Assembly: GCA_009760885.1 (NCBI GenBank)
Contig: CM019692.1
Location: 60,402,426 to 60,466,425, forward strand
From: Achatina immaculata
Lineage: Eukaryota > Mollusca > Gastropoda > Stylommatophora > Achatinidae
Reading direction: 5' to 3'
Length of the DNA stretch: 64,000 bases
Below, in pieces: positions 11,601 through 23,325 of the stretch (position 1 is the stretch's first letter; each line of letters opens with the position of its first letter). The notes under the pieces were generated by a model. It saw nothing but the letters and a program-made list of their open reading frames with translations. It was not told the DNA's origin and did not search any database. Position numbers and translations under genes: made by a program.

Positions 11601-11874
11601 TTCTGAAGCTTCTAATAACAAGATGAGTTTTGATAACGGGCATGGCTGGCAGTGGTAGACGATACCGCCGATAAAATTAATGATTTAGTCCATGGCTGGT
11701 CTGCAAGCAAATCGTCTGACTCACTCTCTGTCCGACATGATGCCAATGTGTGACATCGACTGCAATGGCAAACAGTTCGCAGCTCAAGGAGATGAGAAGA
11801 AGAAGAAGAAAGATAAAACATTGAGAAAAGTACTGTAGGAATAACAGCTCCCCTGTGTGTTAAATACTTCTCTA

Positions 11875-11974
11875 NNNNNNNNNNNNNNNNNNNNNNNNNN
11901 NNNNNNNNNNNNNNNNNNNNNNNNNNNNNNNNNNNNNNNNNNNNNNNNNNNNNNNNNNNNNNNNNNNNNNNNNN
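11875..11974. other. Assembly gap (100 N)
   Basis: 100 N. It hides the outer end of the left arm of the inverted repeat that starts at 11975. Confidence 0.98.
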
Positions 11975-13508
11975 ATTATGAGAAAATTGGGAACACAAAA
12001 TATAAGAAGTTTATACAGACAATTGGATTTTTTCTGGTACAAACCTAAAAAACGCCCATGGGGTGACCCAGCCTCTAAAAATGGGTGCCAGAGAAATCTG
12101 GGAAGGTAAAGCGGCCAGGCGTGATACTGACCACATCACACTTTCATGTGCCGAAGGTCATGGAAAATTCGGGCCCAACACCGTATTCCCCTATATACCA
12201 TATGACATGGAAACGGGAAATTTAGTTTATCTTTTTACATTGTGTGTGGTACTTTTGTTTTGTTGTTCATGTCATTCAACCATACATTTCTTGATGTTCT
12301 TTTCTTTATGACTACCTCTCTGCAGACTTCATCGAACCAGTTCTTCTTTTTTAGTTATGGTCTTGACTCCCAGGCATTTTTCCTCTGTGTTCTTTATAAT
12401 GATTTTTATATCTTCCCATCTATCATCAATGCTTTTATTTTCTTCATTTCATCTTGTGTTTATCTCATGATCTAGCTCATTACTGAATGTTTCTTTAATG
12501 GCTTCCCTTTTCAAAGTATCTCTTTACTGAGCTTTTATTTAATTTACTATAACCATTTTTCTTCAGTCTGAATTTTAATTTAGCCCCAACAAGATAAAGC
12601 TCGGTCCTGCATTCAGCCCCTCTGTAACTTCTGATCTGAAGTATATTTGTTGTATGCTTGGTATCATGTTAGATTATCGGGGGATTTCCATGTCTATTTA
12701 TGGATCTTTTATTTTGAAAACGTGTGCTACTTATTCTCATTTCAAAAGCTTCTGCCATATTTATTAGTCTCCATCCATTATCATTAGATGTTTCATGCAG
12801 ACTTTCTTTCCTGTGATATGTCTGTGCAACTCCTCATTTCCTATCTTTGCATTGAAGTCTCCTAGTATTATGAGTATATCATGTTTCTGGGTCGTTTCTA
12901 TTATTCTCTCTAATGTATTGTAAAGTTCGTCTTTGACTTCATCCTCTGTATCTTCTGCTGTCGCACGCACATTAATCATTGTTATATTTTTCTTTGTTCC
13001 CTTGATGCGGAGGCTGCTGATTCTTTGATTAGTGGCACTGAAGTCCATCACTAAGTCCCGTACTTTTCTCTTGACAGCAAAACCTGTCCCAAATTCATAT
13101 CTTCCATGTGTAATAGCTCAGTATACCTGTACCATTTGTCCTATGACTGTTATATCTTCTCCAAGCCACCTGGTTTCCCGTAATGCTGTAACATCCATGT
13201 CATACCTACTTAGTTATCTGCTAATTCTTTAGTTGCCTTTTGTATGTATAAAAAAGGGAAAAAGCCCGTTTCCACGCCATTAAAGCATATTGGGGAATAT
13301 GGTGCTAGGCCCGAATTTTCCATGACCTTCGGCACATGAAAGTGTGACGTGGTCAGTATCACGCCTGGCCGCTTTACCTTCCCAGATTTCTCTGGTACCC
13401 ATTTTTAGAGGCTGGGTCACCCCATGGGCGTTTTTTAGGTTTGTACCAGAAAAAATCCAATTGTCTGTATAAACTTCTTATATTTTGTGTTCCCAATTTT
13501 CTCATAAT
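11975..13508. mobile_element. Inverted-repeat (fold-back) element carrying a LINE endonuclease fragment
   Basis: The left arm (11975 to about 12221) is repeated in reverse complement at about 13260-13508. The arms include GGGTGACCCAGCCTCTAAAA and CACTTTCATGTGCCGAAGGT and differ by only a few substitutions. They enclose ~1 kb containing a minus-strand LINE fragment. The left arm runs into the N gap, so true termini and target duplication cannot be seen. It may be a non-autonomous DNA transposon with long terminal inverted repeats, or an inverted duplication. Confidence 0.75.
12560..13225 (-). pseudogene. LINE APE-type endonuclease fragment inside the inverted repeat
   Basis: Open in pieces on the minus strand. 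ALRETRWLGED corresponds to the QE(T/A)RW motif. Next come the INVRATAEDTEDEVKDELY segment and LIILGDFNAKIG (the GDFNAK motif), followed by loss of frame. The RT domain is absent. Confidence 0.75.
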
Positions 13509-13654
13509 ATTTTTGACGTTCCAAGGTGGTAATCCATTTTTACCAATTTCGAGGCTTCTCTATCTGTTCCATAACACTAAAATCTTTTTTTACGGGGATG
13601 GGGTCGTTGGGCCCATGCTCCAACCCCCACCCTGGAGGACCAGGGTGCACGTTT

Positions 13655-13945
13655 CGTCTGACCCCTACCCCCGCAGACCTTCCCAGCTTTGTTGGACCTG
13701 ACACCCACCCCAGCAGACCTTCCCAGCTTGGTTGGACCTGACACCCACCCCCGCAGACCTTCCCAGCTTGGTTGGACCTGACACCCACCCCCGCAGACCT
13801 TCCCAGCTTGGTTGGACCTGACACCCACCCCAGCAGATCTTCCCAGCTTGGTTGGACCTGACACCCACCCCAGCAGACCTTCCCAGCTTGGTTGGACCTG
13901 AAACCCAGCCCCCGCAGACCTTCCGAGCTTGGTTGGACCTGACAT
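13655..13945. repeat. 40-bp GC-rich minisatellite, about seven copies
   Basis: The unit reads CAGACCTTCCCAGCTTGGTT, then GGACCTGACACCCACCCC plus two variable bases. Copies are nearly identical. Open frames across it in several frames are a by-product of the repeat. Confidence 0.92.
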
Positions 13946-14765
13946 CAGAAAAGGGAAAGAAAAAAAGCAGTATAGAAGAGCAAGCTAAAATATTAGCATA
14001 CATTGATGACATCGACTTAAGGGGGGGGGGGAGGGAACTATGCAAGAAGTCATCAATATCTGCATACACCTGAGAGATGTAACACTAAATGTGGGCTTGA
14101 CCATTAACCAAGATAAGACAGAGAGTATATGAAGATATCAAGAGACCAGAGGCAGGATGATCATGATTATATAAATGTTGGAGAGATGATTATTAGGAAA
14201 GCAGAAACATACAAATATCTAGGCACAACCTTCAACACAAGCAACACAGTAAGCGAGGACATTAAAAGCAGAGTACATACAGGGAAAAATATACTTTGTC
14301 TTGCAACACCTGTTAAAATCCAAAATCCTATCATAAAACACCAAAATAATCTACAAAACTATAATAAGACCAGCCGTCATATATGGATCGAAACGTGGAG
14401 TAAACCAAAGAAAGTAGAACACCAATTGCAGATCTTTGAGAACAAGATCCTAAGAAGAATCTTTGGGCCAATAAAGGATACCAAGAGTGGGGAATGGGCA
14501 GCTAGAAAGAACACTGAACTGAGCAGCTTATTTAAATCCCAACCAATTATAAATGTCTTGAAACTGAAAGACAACGCTGGCTTGGGCATGTAGAGAGAAT
14601 GAAAGAGAATAGACAAACACAATTATATATGCACAAGAGATGAGGGAAACAGACCAATCGGTAGACCAAGACAGAGATGGAAAAACAATATAGATGATAT
14701 AAAAGAAATTGGTGTAATCAGTTGGAGAGAGAAGATTGGGAATAGAGAAGAATAAAGGCCAACAT
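13946..14765 (+). mobile_element. LINE RT 3' part, degenerate
   Basis: Begins inside the RT palm (ILAYIDDIDL, an altered Y-x-D-D box) and continues with the thumb/connection region (AETYKYLGTTFN, NKILRRIFGPIKDTKSGEW) to DRLEREDWE-like remains. It has several stops and frameshifts. The 5' end abuts the 40-bp minisatellite directly. Confidence 0.75.
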
Positions 14766-16040
14766 TATCTGCAGCAATGAGCCTTAATTGCTCGGAAAGG
14801 TCCTGTTTTTGTCACAACTCAGTATCAAAACATCTGAAATATTGTATACAATGTGAATATTTTTGTATCTCATCTTTTTCTTCTATGCTATTTTTGTGTA
14901 GCTTCATAACATGGTTAGTTATAAATTATGTTTTATTTTGAAAAGCGAATAGAACGACAGATCTTATCTACTTATACAAGATGTTATCGATTTTGTTTTG
15001 TTAGCGAATGTATAATTTTTATCGGAGAATCGCAGTGATATAGTACTTCTTGAGGATGGACTAGAAATATTGTTATTATGTAACTTTGACTGTGAACATC
15101 GTGGACAAAAAGCCACAGACAAAATAGACTCATTTACTCTTTGAAAATCTGTTTTCATGAAAACAGTCACGATTCTAAAACGCTAGCAAAATTGTGTCAA
15201 ACATCGTCATCAGATCTTTCAGATAAGTTTTAAAACATTACTCCTATTCACTTTTGCCTAAACAATGTTAGTCTCACAGTAGTTAATACTGTTTCGTCTC
15301 TAAGTCTAATTCTGAGAAGATCTCAGGGTTTGTCATGATTTATTCTAGAATAATCACGAATATATCTACGTTATACGTTAAGATACGTGCAGGAGTTTCA
15401 TCCATACTTTTCTTTATAGACTGAAACGATACTGTAGAGGTCCTACTTCATGGTATTCAAGGCAATCTAGAAATGTTGATATTGAATCTTCGGCTTTTAG
15501 CATTGTTCTACAGAAATTATTTTCTGTGATATTCAAACTTTAAAAAAATTTTTTTCAGCTACAAACTGAAAAGAATAATCAGTTAATGGGGTGAACTAGA
15601 AAAGAACTGTTGGTGAGTAGAGAGATCAAAACAAGCACACAACTCCTTAGATCACATCAAATATGGCTGTACATGTGTACACGAGGCCAGTGTAAGAACG
15701 TATTTGACAAGTTAGAATATCCAGCTTCAGTAGCCTGCTAAGTACAGGCAGAAATGCTAACACGAGTTTGCTGATGGCAGGGTAATGGCATCATTACTTA
15801 AGGATATAAAGGCGGCTACGAACTCTTTCACTTCAAAGCAACACTGACAGTGCTGGCAGATCTTGCACGCCTATGCTCACGAGTACTTGGAGCGATATTT
15901 AGGCAGTCTATCACCTGAAGAGTAACATCTGCTGAAGCAGCATGGAGAAAGAACAACATTCCAGCTCATAATTAACACCCGGAACAGAGAATTCTGGGAA
16001 AGCATGAGTGCTAACAAATGTCAGTATTCTGACTGGTTAG
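14766..16040. other. Unique AT-rich spacer
   Basis: No ORF, splice-flanked exon or repeat family recognised. Confidence 0.5.
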
Positions 16041-16312
16041 AAAGAAAGTTTAAATATGTGTACTGTATATTTTGATAAATGAAAGTTTAAATATATGTAC
16101 TATATGTTTTGATAAAATAAAGTTTAAACATGTGTACTATATGTTTTGATAAAAGAAATTTTAAAAATGTGTATTGTACGTTTTGATAAAAGAACGTTTA
16201 AATGTTGATAAAAGAAAGTTGAAATATATGTACTATATGTTTTGATAAAAGAAAGCTTAAACATGTGTAATACATGTTTTGATAATATAAAGTTTAAATA
16301 TGTGTACTATAT
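16040..16312. repeat. 37-bp minisatellite, about seven copies
   Basis: The unit contains GTTTAAATATGTGTACTATA and TGTTTTGATAAAAGAAA. The array is interrupted after 16312 and resumes at about 16711-16780, so the sequence between is an insertion. Confidence 0.85.
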
Positions 16313-16710
16313 GCAGGAAACTCTCTACCGTAGAGAGCGGAACAACAACACAACTCCTTCAGATCATCAGAGGAAGTACCCACCCTCAGACAAGTGTTTC
16401 GGCCCTTTAAACTCCTGACACTCTAGGGGGGTGGGCCCCTCTGGGTCATGACTCCCAGAGGCCTTGTGAGTTGTTGCTTTTTTCCGGTTCCGGGATTGAA
16501 CCCATGATCTTCCAGTTGCCACTGCATTTTTTAAGTGCGTCTTTAGCGATTTAGCTACAGAGGACTGGTATTGGTTGTGGCAAATGAAATTACTTATGTT
16601 CCCAATGCTTGTTTCGCATAATCCACAGCCAGCATGAGGCATTTTCTGCTGTTTCTGAAAGGCTTCTCAATGCTTTGCTCTTGCTTGTCCCTTTATGCCC
16701 AGTTGCTTAC
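16313..16710 (-). mobile_element. tRNA-related SINE-like insertion
   Basis: It interrupts the 37-bp array. On the minus strand GTAGCTAAATCGCTAAAGAC resembles a pol III A box, and GGTTCAATCCC ~50 nt later is a near-perfect B box, with a possible anticodon-stem remnant between. The 3' body (AAAGGGCCGAAACACTTGTC) recurs on the plus strand at ~36875-36975. The ~150 bp upstream of the A box may belong to another element. Confidence 0.6.
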
Positions 16711-16785
16711 ATAGGTCGTATATGTTTTGATAAAAGAAAGTTTAAATATATACACTATACATTTTGATAAAAGAAAGTATAATAT
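16711..16785. repeat. Resumed 37-bp minisatellite
   Basis: Two further units of the array at 16040-16312 on the far side of the SINE-like insertion. Confidence 0.8.
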
Positions 16786-17084
16786 ACGAGGGGTGATTGA
16801 TACGTTCTTGGCATAAGGTACAAATACATGAAACACACAGCTGATATTAGGTGCATTTGTAGATCAGGTTAATGTAAGATTAAATACAAAGTTTGAATAA
16901 ATTAATTGAAATCAAATTTTTTACAGGCTATTGTTGTTGGTTATGGTCATCATTCTATGATGGTAGGCAGATGATCTCAATGTAGGGACAATGGCTACGA
17001 TCACTGACTACTACAGTCACTGCCCGGAAGGAAAGCAATGGTAAACTATCTTCTGGAAATATACCAAGAAACCCAAACAGCAAC

Positions 17085-18998
17085 ATGGAAAGTCAAATAG
17101 GAAAAACATCTGGTGGTGACGCCCTCAGCCCAGATAGATCTAATTTTAACACTGGGGAAGAGTGTGAGACAGAGGTCAGTACTAGTAATTGTGATGATGG
17201 AAAAAATCCTGACGGTGTTACCAAGGAAAACCCCTGTATCAAACTAAAAAGAAAAATAAGAGTAGGAACATGGAATGTAAGAAGTATGTATGAGGGAAGT
17301 ATCAAATAATAAGTGATGAGATGAAAAGAACGGGGATACACATTTTGGGAATCTGCGAACATCGATGGAAAGGATCAGGACACTTCAAGAGCGAGAATGG
17401 TAATATCTGTATATACTCTGGTGGAGAATTAGGATAAAGAATGGAGTGGCTTTTTACTTGGACAAATCAACATCAAAATCATTACTAGGTTACAATCCAG
17501 TAAATGATAGGATCCTCAGAATCAGACTTAAGGGCATTCCTAGAAATGTAACAATCATCCAGATATATGCACCTACGTTAGCAGTAGAAGAAAAGGAAGT
17601 AGAATACATTATAACACGCTGCAAAGAACGATAGACCAGGTACGGAAAAAAATTGTATTAATAATGGGGGATTTCAATGCAAAGATTGGTACAGAAAGAA
17701 CAGAAGATGAAGGACATGTTGTAGTGAAATTTAGTATAGGACATAGAAATGAAGCAGGTGACAGTCTAATGGCTCTTTGCAAGGAAAATGAGCAAATGAT
17801 TAATAACACACTTTTTAAACAACATCCAAGAAGACTTTACACATGGACATCACCAGATGGGAAACCCAAGAATCAAATAGATTACATTTTAATGAAAAGA
17901 AGGTGGAGGTCAAGTATAACATCAGCACAGAGTTTACCAGTTGCTGACTGCGACATGGACCATGAGTTATTAATAGCAGACATGAAGATAAAGAAAAAAA
18001 AAGACATTTACGGGATCAAGACTACTCCGCTTTGATCTTACAAAAATAAAAGAACAATACGGTATAGAAGTGAAGAACCGTTTCGAAATCCTGATAGCTG
18101 TACAGGAAGAGATGACACCAAACGATTTGGCTACAAAGGGCAGAGATATCTTAATAACAAAAGCTAAAGACATGGTTCCAGTAAAGAAAACACAAAAGAA
18201 AAGATGGATTACAGCAGGCACACTAGAACTGATAAAACAACTTAGAGAAATGAAGACGCAATGGAAAGTGACAAACAACACAGAGAAATATAAATCTTTA
18301 ACAAAAGAAGTACGAAGAAACATACGAAAAGACAAAAAACAATACATACAAGATTGTTGTGAAAAGATAGAAGGATATCAGAAGTGTGGAGGAGATAGTG
18401 AAATGTTTAAAGAAATGAAGACATTGATGAGAAATGTCACACATAAGCTAAATGCAATTTGTGATGAGATGGGGAATGCCTTGACAGAGACAGAGGAAAT
18501 TCTAGAAAGATGGAAGGAATATTGCAGAGGAATGTATGAAACAACCGACTGTGAAAGCAGAAATCAACAGTGTGAATTATTATTGGAGGGGAAAGAACCC
18601 AAATCGACAATAGAATAAGTTTTATGGGCAATAAAGAATCTGAAAAATGGTAAATCACCAGGATGTGATGAGATAACAACTGAATTTATTAAAGCAGAAG
18701 GAAAGGAATGTGCAACAATCTATCACGTACTATGTAAAAAGATATGGCATTCAGATATTTGGCCAAAAGAATGGAAAAGAATTGTATTCAAACCACTACC
18801 ATAAAACGATAACCTGAAATTATGCACACACTACAGAACTGTTGCCCTGATTAGTCATATCAGTAAAATTCTGTTAAAATCATAATGGGTAGACTTCGAA
18901 AGAAAATAGAAGAAGAAGTCAATATGGTCCAAGCTAATTTTGGACAAGGAAGATGACCAAGAGATCATATATTCAATACAAGATTAATAATAGAGAAA
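17085..18998 (+). pseudogene. LINE-A ORF, 5' half (endonuclease and RT N-part)
   Basis: Fragments in at least two frames cover the APE-like endonuclease and the RT fingers. Stops lie at ~17309, ~17634 and ~18618, with frame changes at ~17310-17440 and ~18010. The ORF would act in target-primed reverse transcription if intact. Confidence 0.8.
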
Positions 18999-21535
18999 CG
19001 TCAGCCGCGCAGAGCTGCGCCGACCTGCACAGCGCGGGCGGTTGCTGTTGCGCAGGCCGACCGTTCTTTTGGCGAAAAAGCGCTCTCGAGTTCCGTGCGT
19101 GGGGAGACAGGCTTTCGCTCCCTTCCCGGACGGCGAGAGTTAAGGTGTTTCGATGCAGAAGCAGGTGGTTTGTCCGTCGAGCGAAGCATGTAAACGGCTA
19201 GCCAGCCAGGTTCGTGATAACGATGTAGTACGGTTTTGTCGACCGATGGTCTCGAAATTGGCCCATCTCTCGCAAAGAGTATCGGGTCTGCAGTATGTAA
19301 CGTGTGTTGTTTGTGGGTGGCCAGGCTTTCTTTTCCGCTCGTTAGAGCAGAGAGAGCCGCCCCCGCCGGTTAAAGGAAATGAAACGCCGCCGGGGTCGAA
19401 AGGGATCCGCTCTGAGCAGAGCGCTGTCTCCCTTGCCCCGCGTCGGTCTGTCGGCAGATATCCGACAAAGGTTCGGTGAAGAAAGCTATCTGGTTGATCC
19501 TGCCAGTAGTCATATGCTTGTCTCAAAGATTAAGCCATGCATGTCTAAGTTCACACTGTCTCACGGTGAAACCGCGAATGGCTCATTAAATCAGTCGAGG
19601 TTCCTTAGATGACACGATCCTACTTGGATAACTGTGGCAATTCTAGAGCTAATACATGCTTACCAAGCTCCGACCCTCGTGGAAAGAGCGCTTTTATTAG
19701 TTCAAAACCAATCGTCGTTGTCCTTCGCGGGGCGCGGCGTCCCAACTGGTGACTCTGGATAACTTTGTGCTGATCGCATGGCCTTCTGTGCCGGCGACGC
19801 ATCTTTCAAATGTCTGCCCTATCAAATGTCGATGGTACGTGACATGCCTACCATGTTTGTAACGGGTAACGGGGAATCAGGGTTCGATTCCGGAGAGGGA
19901 GCATGAGAAACGGCTACCACATCCAAGGAAGGCAGCAGGCGCGCAACTTACCCACTCCCGGCACGGGGAGTAGTGACGAAAAATAACAATACGGGACTCT
20001 TTCGAGGCCCCGTAATTGGAATGAGTACACTTTAAACCCTTTAACGAGGATCTATTGGAGGGCAAGTCTGGTGCCAGCAGCCGCGGTAATTCCAGCTCCA
20101 ATAGCGTATATTAAAGTTGTTGCAGTTAAAAGCTCGTAGTTGGATCTCAGGCGCAGGCGGGCGGTCCGGCTCGCGCCGGTTCACTGCCCGTTGTCTCCTG
20201 CCCTACCGTCTGCCGGCTCTCTCCCGCGGGTGCTCTTCGCTGAGCGTCCCGGGTGGCCGGCGCGTTTACTTTGAAAAAATTAGAGTGTTCAAAGCAGGCC
20301 CCAGCTGCCTGAATAATGGTGCATGGAATAATGGAATAGGACCTCGGTTCTATTTTGTTGGTTTTCGGAACTGGAGGTAATGATTAACAGGGACAAACGG
20401 GGGCATTCGTATTGCGGCGTTATGCATGAACCGGCTTGTCCCAGAGGTTAAGTCACTGCTGGCTTGACTCTTCAAATGCCGCGCGTGGAGTGAAGCTCCT
20501 CCCGGTTAAGGAAGTAAATGCGGAAATAAAGGTTGCTGTGCGGCGCCGATGGGAAAAGGTGGTGGAAAGTGAAGTTTAACCTGGTATGTCCAGTAGTATC
20601 GCTACGAGAGCTATACCACGGCGCCTCTGCTCTAGAGGCCGCCTACGTCCGAAATACACCTACACTGGTGAAATATGCCTAAACCGGCATACACCAGGGT
20701 TGGAACTCGATGGCTAGACATGTCATGCCACCTCCGCTCTAGAGGTCGGTAACGCCTGATAAACACCCATACTGGTGAATTTTGCCTAAACCGGCTCATA
20801 CCAGGGGTGAATCTTGAAGGCTATGAATGTCACAGTACCTCTGCCCCAGAGGTCGGTCCCGTCCCAAACACGCCCATACTGGGAAATGCCTAAACCGGCT
20901 CAACCCAGGGGTAGAAGTCACTAGTGGCGAGGATTCGTCCTCCTGGACAAAAGCTCCATCCTGGTCACAACTAGGAAGGGTAGCGGCCACGACCGCAAAA
21001 TGCTGAAGTCGGAGACACTGGACCAGGGAAGTCTAGATAGGCAACCACCTCTCACCCGGCGGGGATGTCTGCGTATCCTAATCACGCTGAGGTTTTCCGG
21101 TGAGAAAGTCCAACCCTGGACTGGATGGGCAACCACCTCTCACCCGGCGGTGATACACGGGTATCTCAAAACACGTCGAGGTTTTCCGGTGAGAAAGTCC
21201 AACTCTGGCCTGGGTGGGCTTACGCCTCTCACCCAGCGGGGATGCACTGATATTCCAAACACGTCGAGGTCTTCCGGTGAGAAAGTCCAACCCTAGACCA
21301 AACTGGTGCAATGAAAACCACAGTGTCACGCAATCCCGCTTCCGAGACCCACCAAGAATACAGGCTAAAGCACGGTGATACTCTGAACCCCTTGTGGTCC
21401 TTTCGTGGAACTCGTGTGGTCTATTTTGGACCACACAGGGGACCACGGGACCTAACGAGGACCACATGCGTGAATTCAGTAGGTTCACAGTGCGGTTTTT
21501 GGTGGTAGAAGTGAACGAAGAAGAAGAAGAAGAAG
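18999..21535 (+). mobile_element. Pre-rRNA-headed retroposon, copy 2
   Basis: Target duplication AATAGAGAAA at 18989-18998 and 21536-21545. Removing the element and one duplication restores the LINE-A frame exactly. Parts are 5' external transcribed spacer 18999-19486, the 5' half of 18S 19487-20422, and a tail 20423-21535. The tail has four ~100-bp sub-units (each with CTCTAGAGG-like palindromes and CCTAAACCGGC) and three ~88-bp sub-units (ACCTCTCACCCGGCGG ... CCGGTGAGAAAGTCCAAC), ending GTGAACGAA(GAA)n. No protein is encoded. Copy 1 has the same order but a different 18S/tail joint. Confidence 0.92.
19487..20422 (+). pseudogene. 18S rRNA 5' half (~936 nt) inside retroposon copy 2
   Basis: Clear 18S from CTGGTTGATCCTGCCAGTAG through GCCAGCAGCCGCGGTAATTC to GGCATTCGTATTGCGGCGTT. 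Normal 18S would continue AGAGGTGAAATTC, but here it joins TGCATGAACCGG of the tail. Preceded by spacer and missing the 3' half, 5.8S and 28S, it is a retroposed fragment, not an rDNA unit. Confidence 0.95.
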
Positions 21536-21545
21536 AATAGAGAAA

Positions 21546-22352
21546 TGCAGAGAGTTTAATGTGAATCTATATTTATCCTTTATAGACTACTCAAAGGCAT
21601 TTGTACAACACCAGAAACTTTGGGGAATAAGGACAAAAATGGGATTCCCAACACATTTGATACAATTAACATCAATGCTGTATCTAGACCAACAAGCAGC
21701 AGTAAGAATATATAGTGAAACAACAACTTGGTTTGACATGAAACAAGGGTTCCGTCAGGGGTGCCTTACTTATTTAAATTGTATACTGAAAATATAATGA
21801 GGAATATTAGAGAATATTACCATGCCATAACAATTGGAGGTTATGAAATACCAGAGATTAGATATGCTGGTGACACAGTATTACTGTCCACAACACAAAA
21901 AGGAATGGAAAAACTAATTATGTCAGTACGTAGGAATTGTGAAGAGCAAAGCCTCTATCATAACGCAAAGAAAACTAAATTGATGACAACTGACAAAACA
22001 AACAAGGCAACTGATATTTGTATCAATGAGGTAAAACTGGAAGAAGTGGAGAGTTTTGAATATCTTGGATCACTACTAACTAATAATAGAAATACAATGA
22101 TGGAAATTAAAAGTAGGACATCTATTGCTCTTCAGAAATTAAAGCAACAAAAGAATCCGTGGAGAGTAACAGATAGAACTACAGATATACGATTGTTAAG
22201 GGCGTGCATCTTTCCCATCGCAACATGTGCCTGTGAGACCTGGACACTTAACAAAACTGCTGAGAAACACATAAATGCCTTTGAATACTACAGAAGAGTT
22301 CTTCAAATACCATGGACACAAAAAAGAACAGATATATCTATACTACAATAAC
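21546..22352 (+). pseudogene. LINE-A ORF, 3' half (RT palm to C-terminus)
   Basis: LYLSFIDYSKAF is RT motif A, RQGCLTYLN is a broken QGC.LSP motif, RYAGDTVLL replaces YADD, and VESFEYLGSLLTNN is the thumb. It ends with CETWTLNKTAEKH. One frameshift lies near 21770. Confidence 0.82.
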
Positions 22353-22667
22353 TTAATATTGAAGAAGGCTGGCTAGTAAAGAGGATTAAAGAGAGAAAAC
22401 TTAAATAATATGGACACATTAAACGTCATCATAATCTAGATAAAACTGTCTTGGAAGGGTGCATAATGGGGAAATGAAAAAGGGTAAGAGCAAGGTGAAG
22501 ATGGCTGCAAGACATCGTTGATGATCTGCAAATGGATGCATCAACAGCAGGGTAACTTGCTCACAACCGAGAGGCCTACAGAAGTGCTGTTAAGGAGGCG
22601 AAGTTCCGCAAGGGACATGGACATGAATGAATGAAATCAATCTCGTCGTGATGTATGATTTCTAGTT

Positions 22668-23035
22668 TGTTTTCCGTTTAACTCAGTCCGTCTTATCTCT
22701 TTTAAATCCGTCCATCTTATCTCTTTTAAGTCAGTCCGTCTTATCTCTTTTAAGTCGGTCCGTCTTATCTATTTTAAGTCAGTCCGTCTTATCTCTTTTA
22801 AATCCGTCCATCTTATCTCTTTTAAGTCAGTCCGTCTTATCTCTTTTAAGTCAGTCCGTCTTATCTCTTTTAAATCCGTCCATCTTATCTCTTTTAAGTC
22901 AGTCCGTCTTATCTATTTTAAGTCAGTCCGTCTTATCTATTTTAAGTCAGTCCGTCTTATCTATTTTAAGTCAGTCCGTCTTATCTATTTTAAGTCAGTC
23001 CGTCTTATCTATTTTAAGTCAGTTCGTCTTATCTC
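22668..23035. repeat. 24-bp minisatellite, about fifteen copies
   Basis: The unit is GTCAGTCCGTCTTATCTCTT plus TTAA, with two sub-variants (CTCTTTTAAATCCGTCCATC and CTATTTTAAGTCAGTCCGTC) in blocks. It starts ~35 bp beyond the LINE-A tail. Confidence 0.92.
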
Positions 23036-23325
23036 TTTATTGAATTTGTAACAAAAGAAATTCCACTGTCAGTTCCCCCCCCCCCCAGTTCTCCGGTGAA
23101 CCTCGAGGTTGTGTTGGATGTTGTTCGTGCTGGCTTGGTAGTGGGTTTCGGCGGCTGTATTTACAACTCCCTTGGTGTAGCTAAACAGCAGGGTTTGAGG
23201 AATGCTTCTTAGGTAAATTCAACATTCACTGGAGTTATGGCGATCATTACAGGTCTGATACTACACCAACGGAAAGAGTCTTGGAAAACTGTGTTTCACA
23301 AATCTCTCGCTCCCCTCTCCAGTGT
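23036..23325. other. Spacer between two minisatellites
   Basis: Contains a short poly-C run and GC-balanced unique sequence. No recognised feature. Confidence 0.5.

Larger units (their letters stand above)
16925..22634 (+). mobile_element. LINE-A, near full length, split by an rDNA-headed retroposon
   Basis: A short leader precedes an ATG at 17085. The endonuclease follows (IRVGTWNVRSMY, GDFNAKIG, DCDMDHELL) and runs to ~18000, then a linker, then the RT N-part (NLKNGKSPGCDEITTEF) to 18998. The frame is cut by copy 2 of the retroposon (18999-21535) and resumes at 21536 with IEKCREFNVNLYLSFIDYSK. The catalytic box reads YAGD (21863-21874) instead of YADD. The C-part ends near 22350 and the element ends in an ATGAATGA tail. 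Several stops and frameshifts make it dead. It lacks RNase H. Confidence 0.88.

Noticed and set aside
11612..11874. Minus-strand exon (VCHCSRCHTLASC frame)
   Set aside because: The frame is open, but it runs into the gap, lacks clear splice sites and looks like a repeat. Not enough evidence.
13577..14069. Glycine-rich proteins predicted on the minus strand
   Set aside because: They are translations of the 40-bp GC-rich minisatellite in three frames.
16370..16440. Hammerhead ribozyme from CTGATGA and GAAAC in the SINE-like element
   Set aside because: The bases next to the two boxes cannot form stem II, so the boxes are there by chance.
16790..16830. Mariner terminal repeat (ACGAGGGGTGATTGATACGT)
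   Set aside because: It resembles some mariner ends, but no matching opposite end, target TA pair or transposase was found nearby.
19487..20422. A functional 18S rRNA gene or start of an rDNA unit
   Set aside because: Only the 5' half is present, it is fused to non-ribosomal sequence, it has a target duplication, and it sits inside a LINE ORF.
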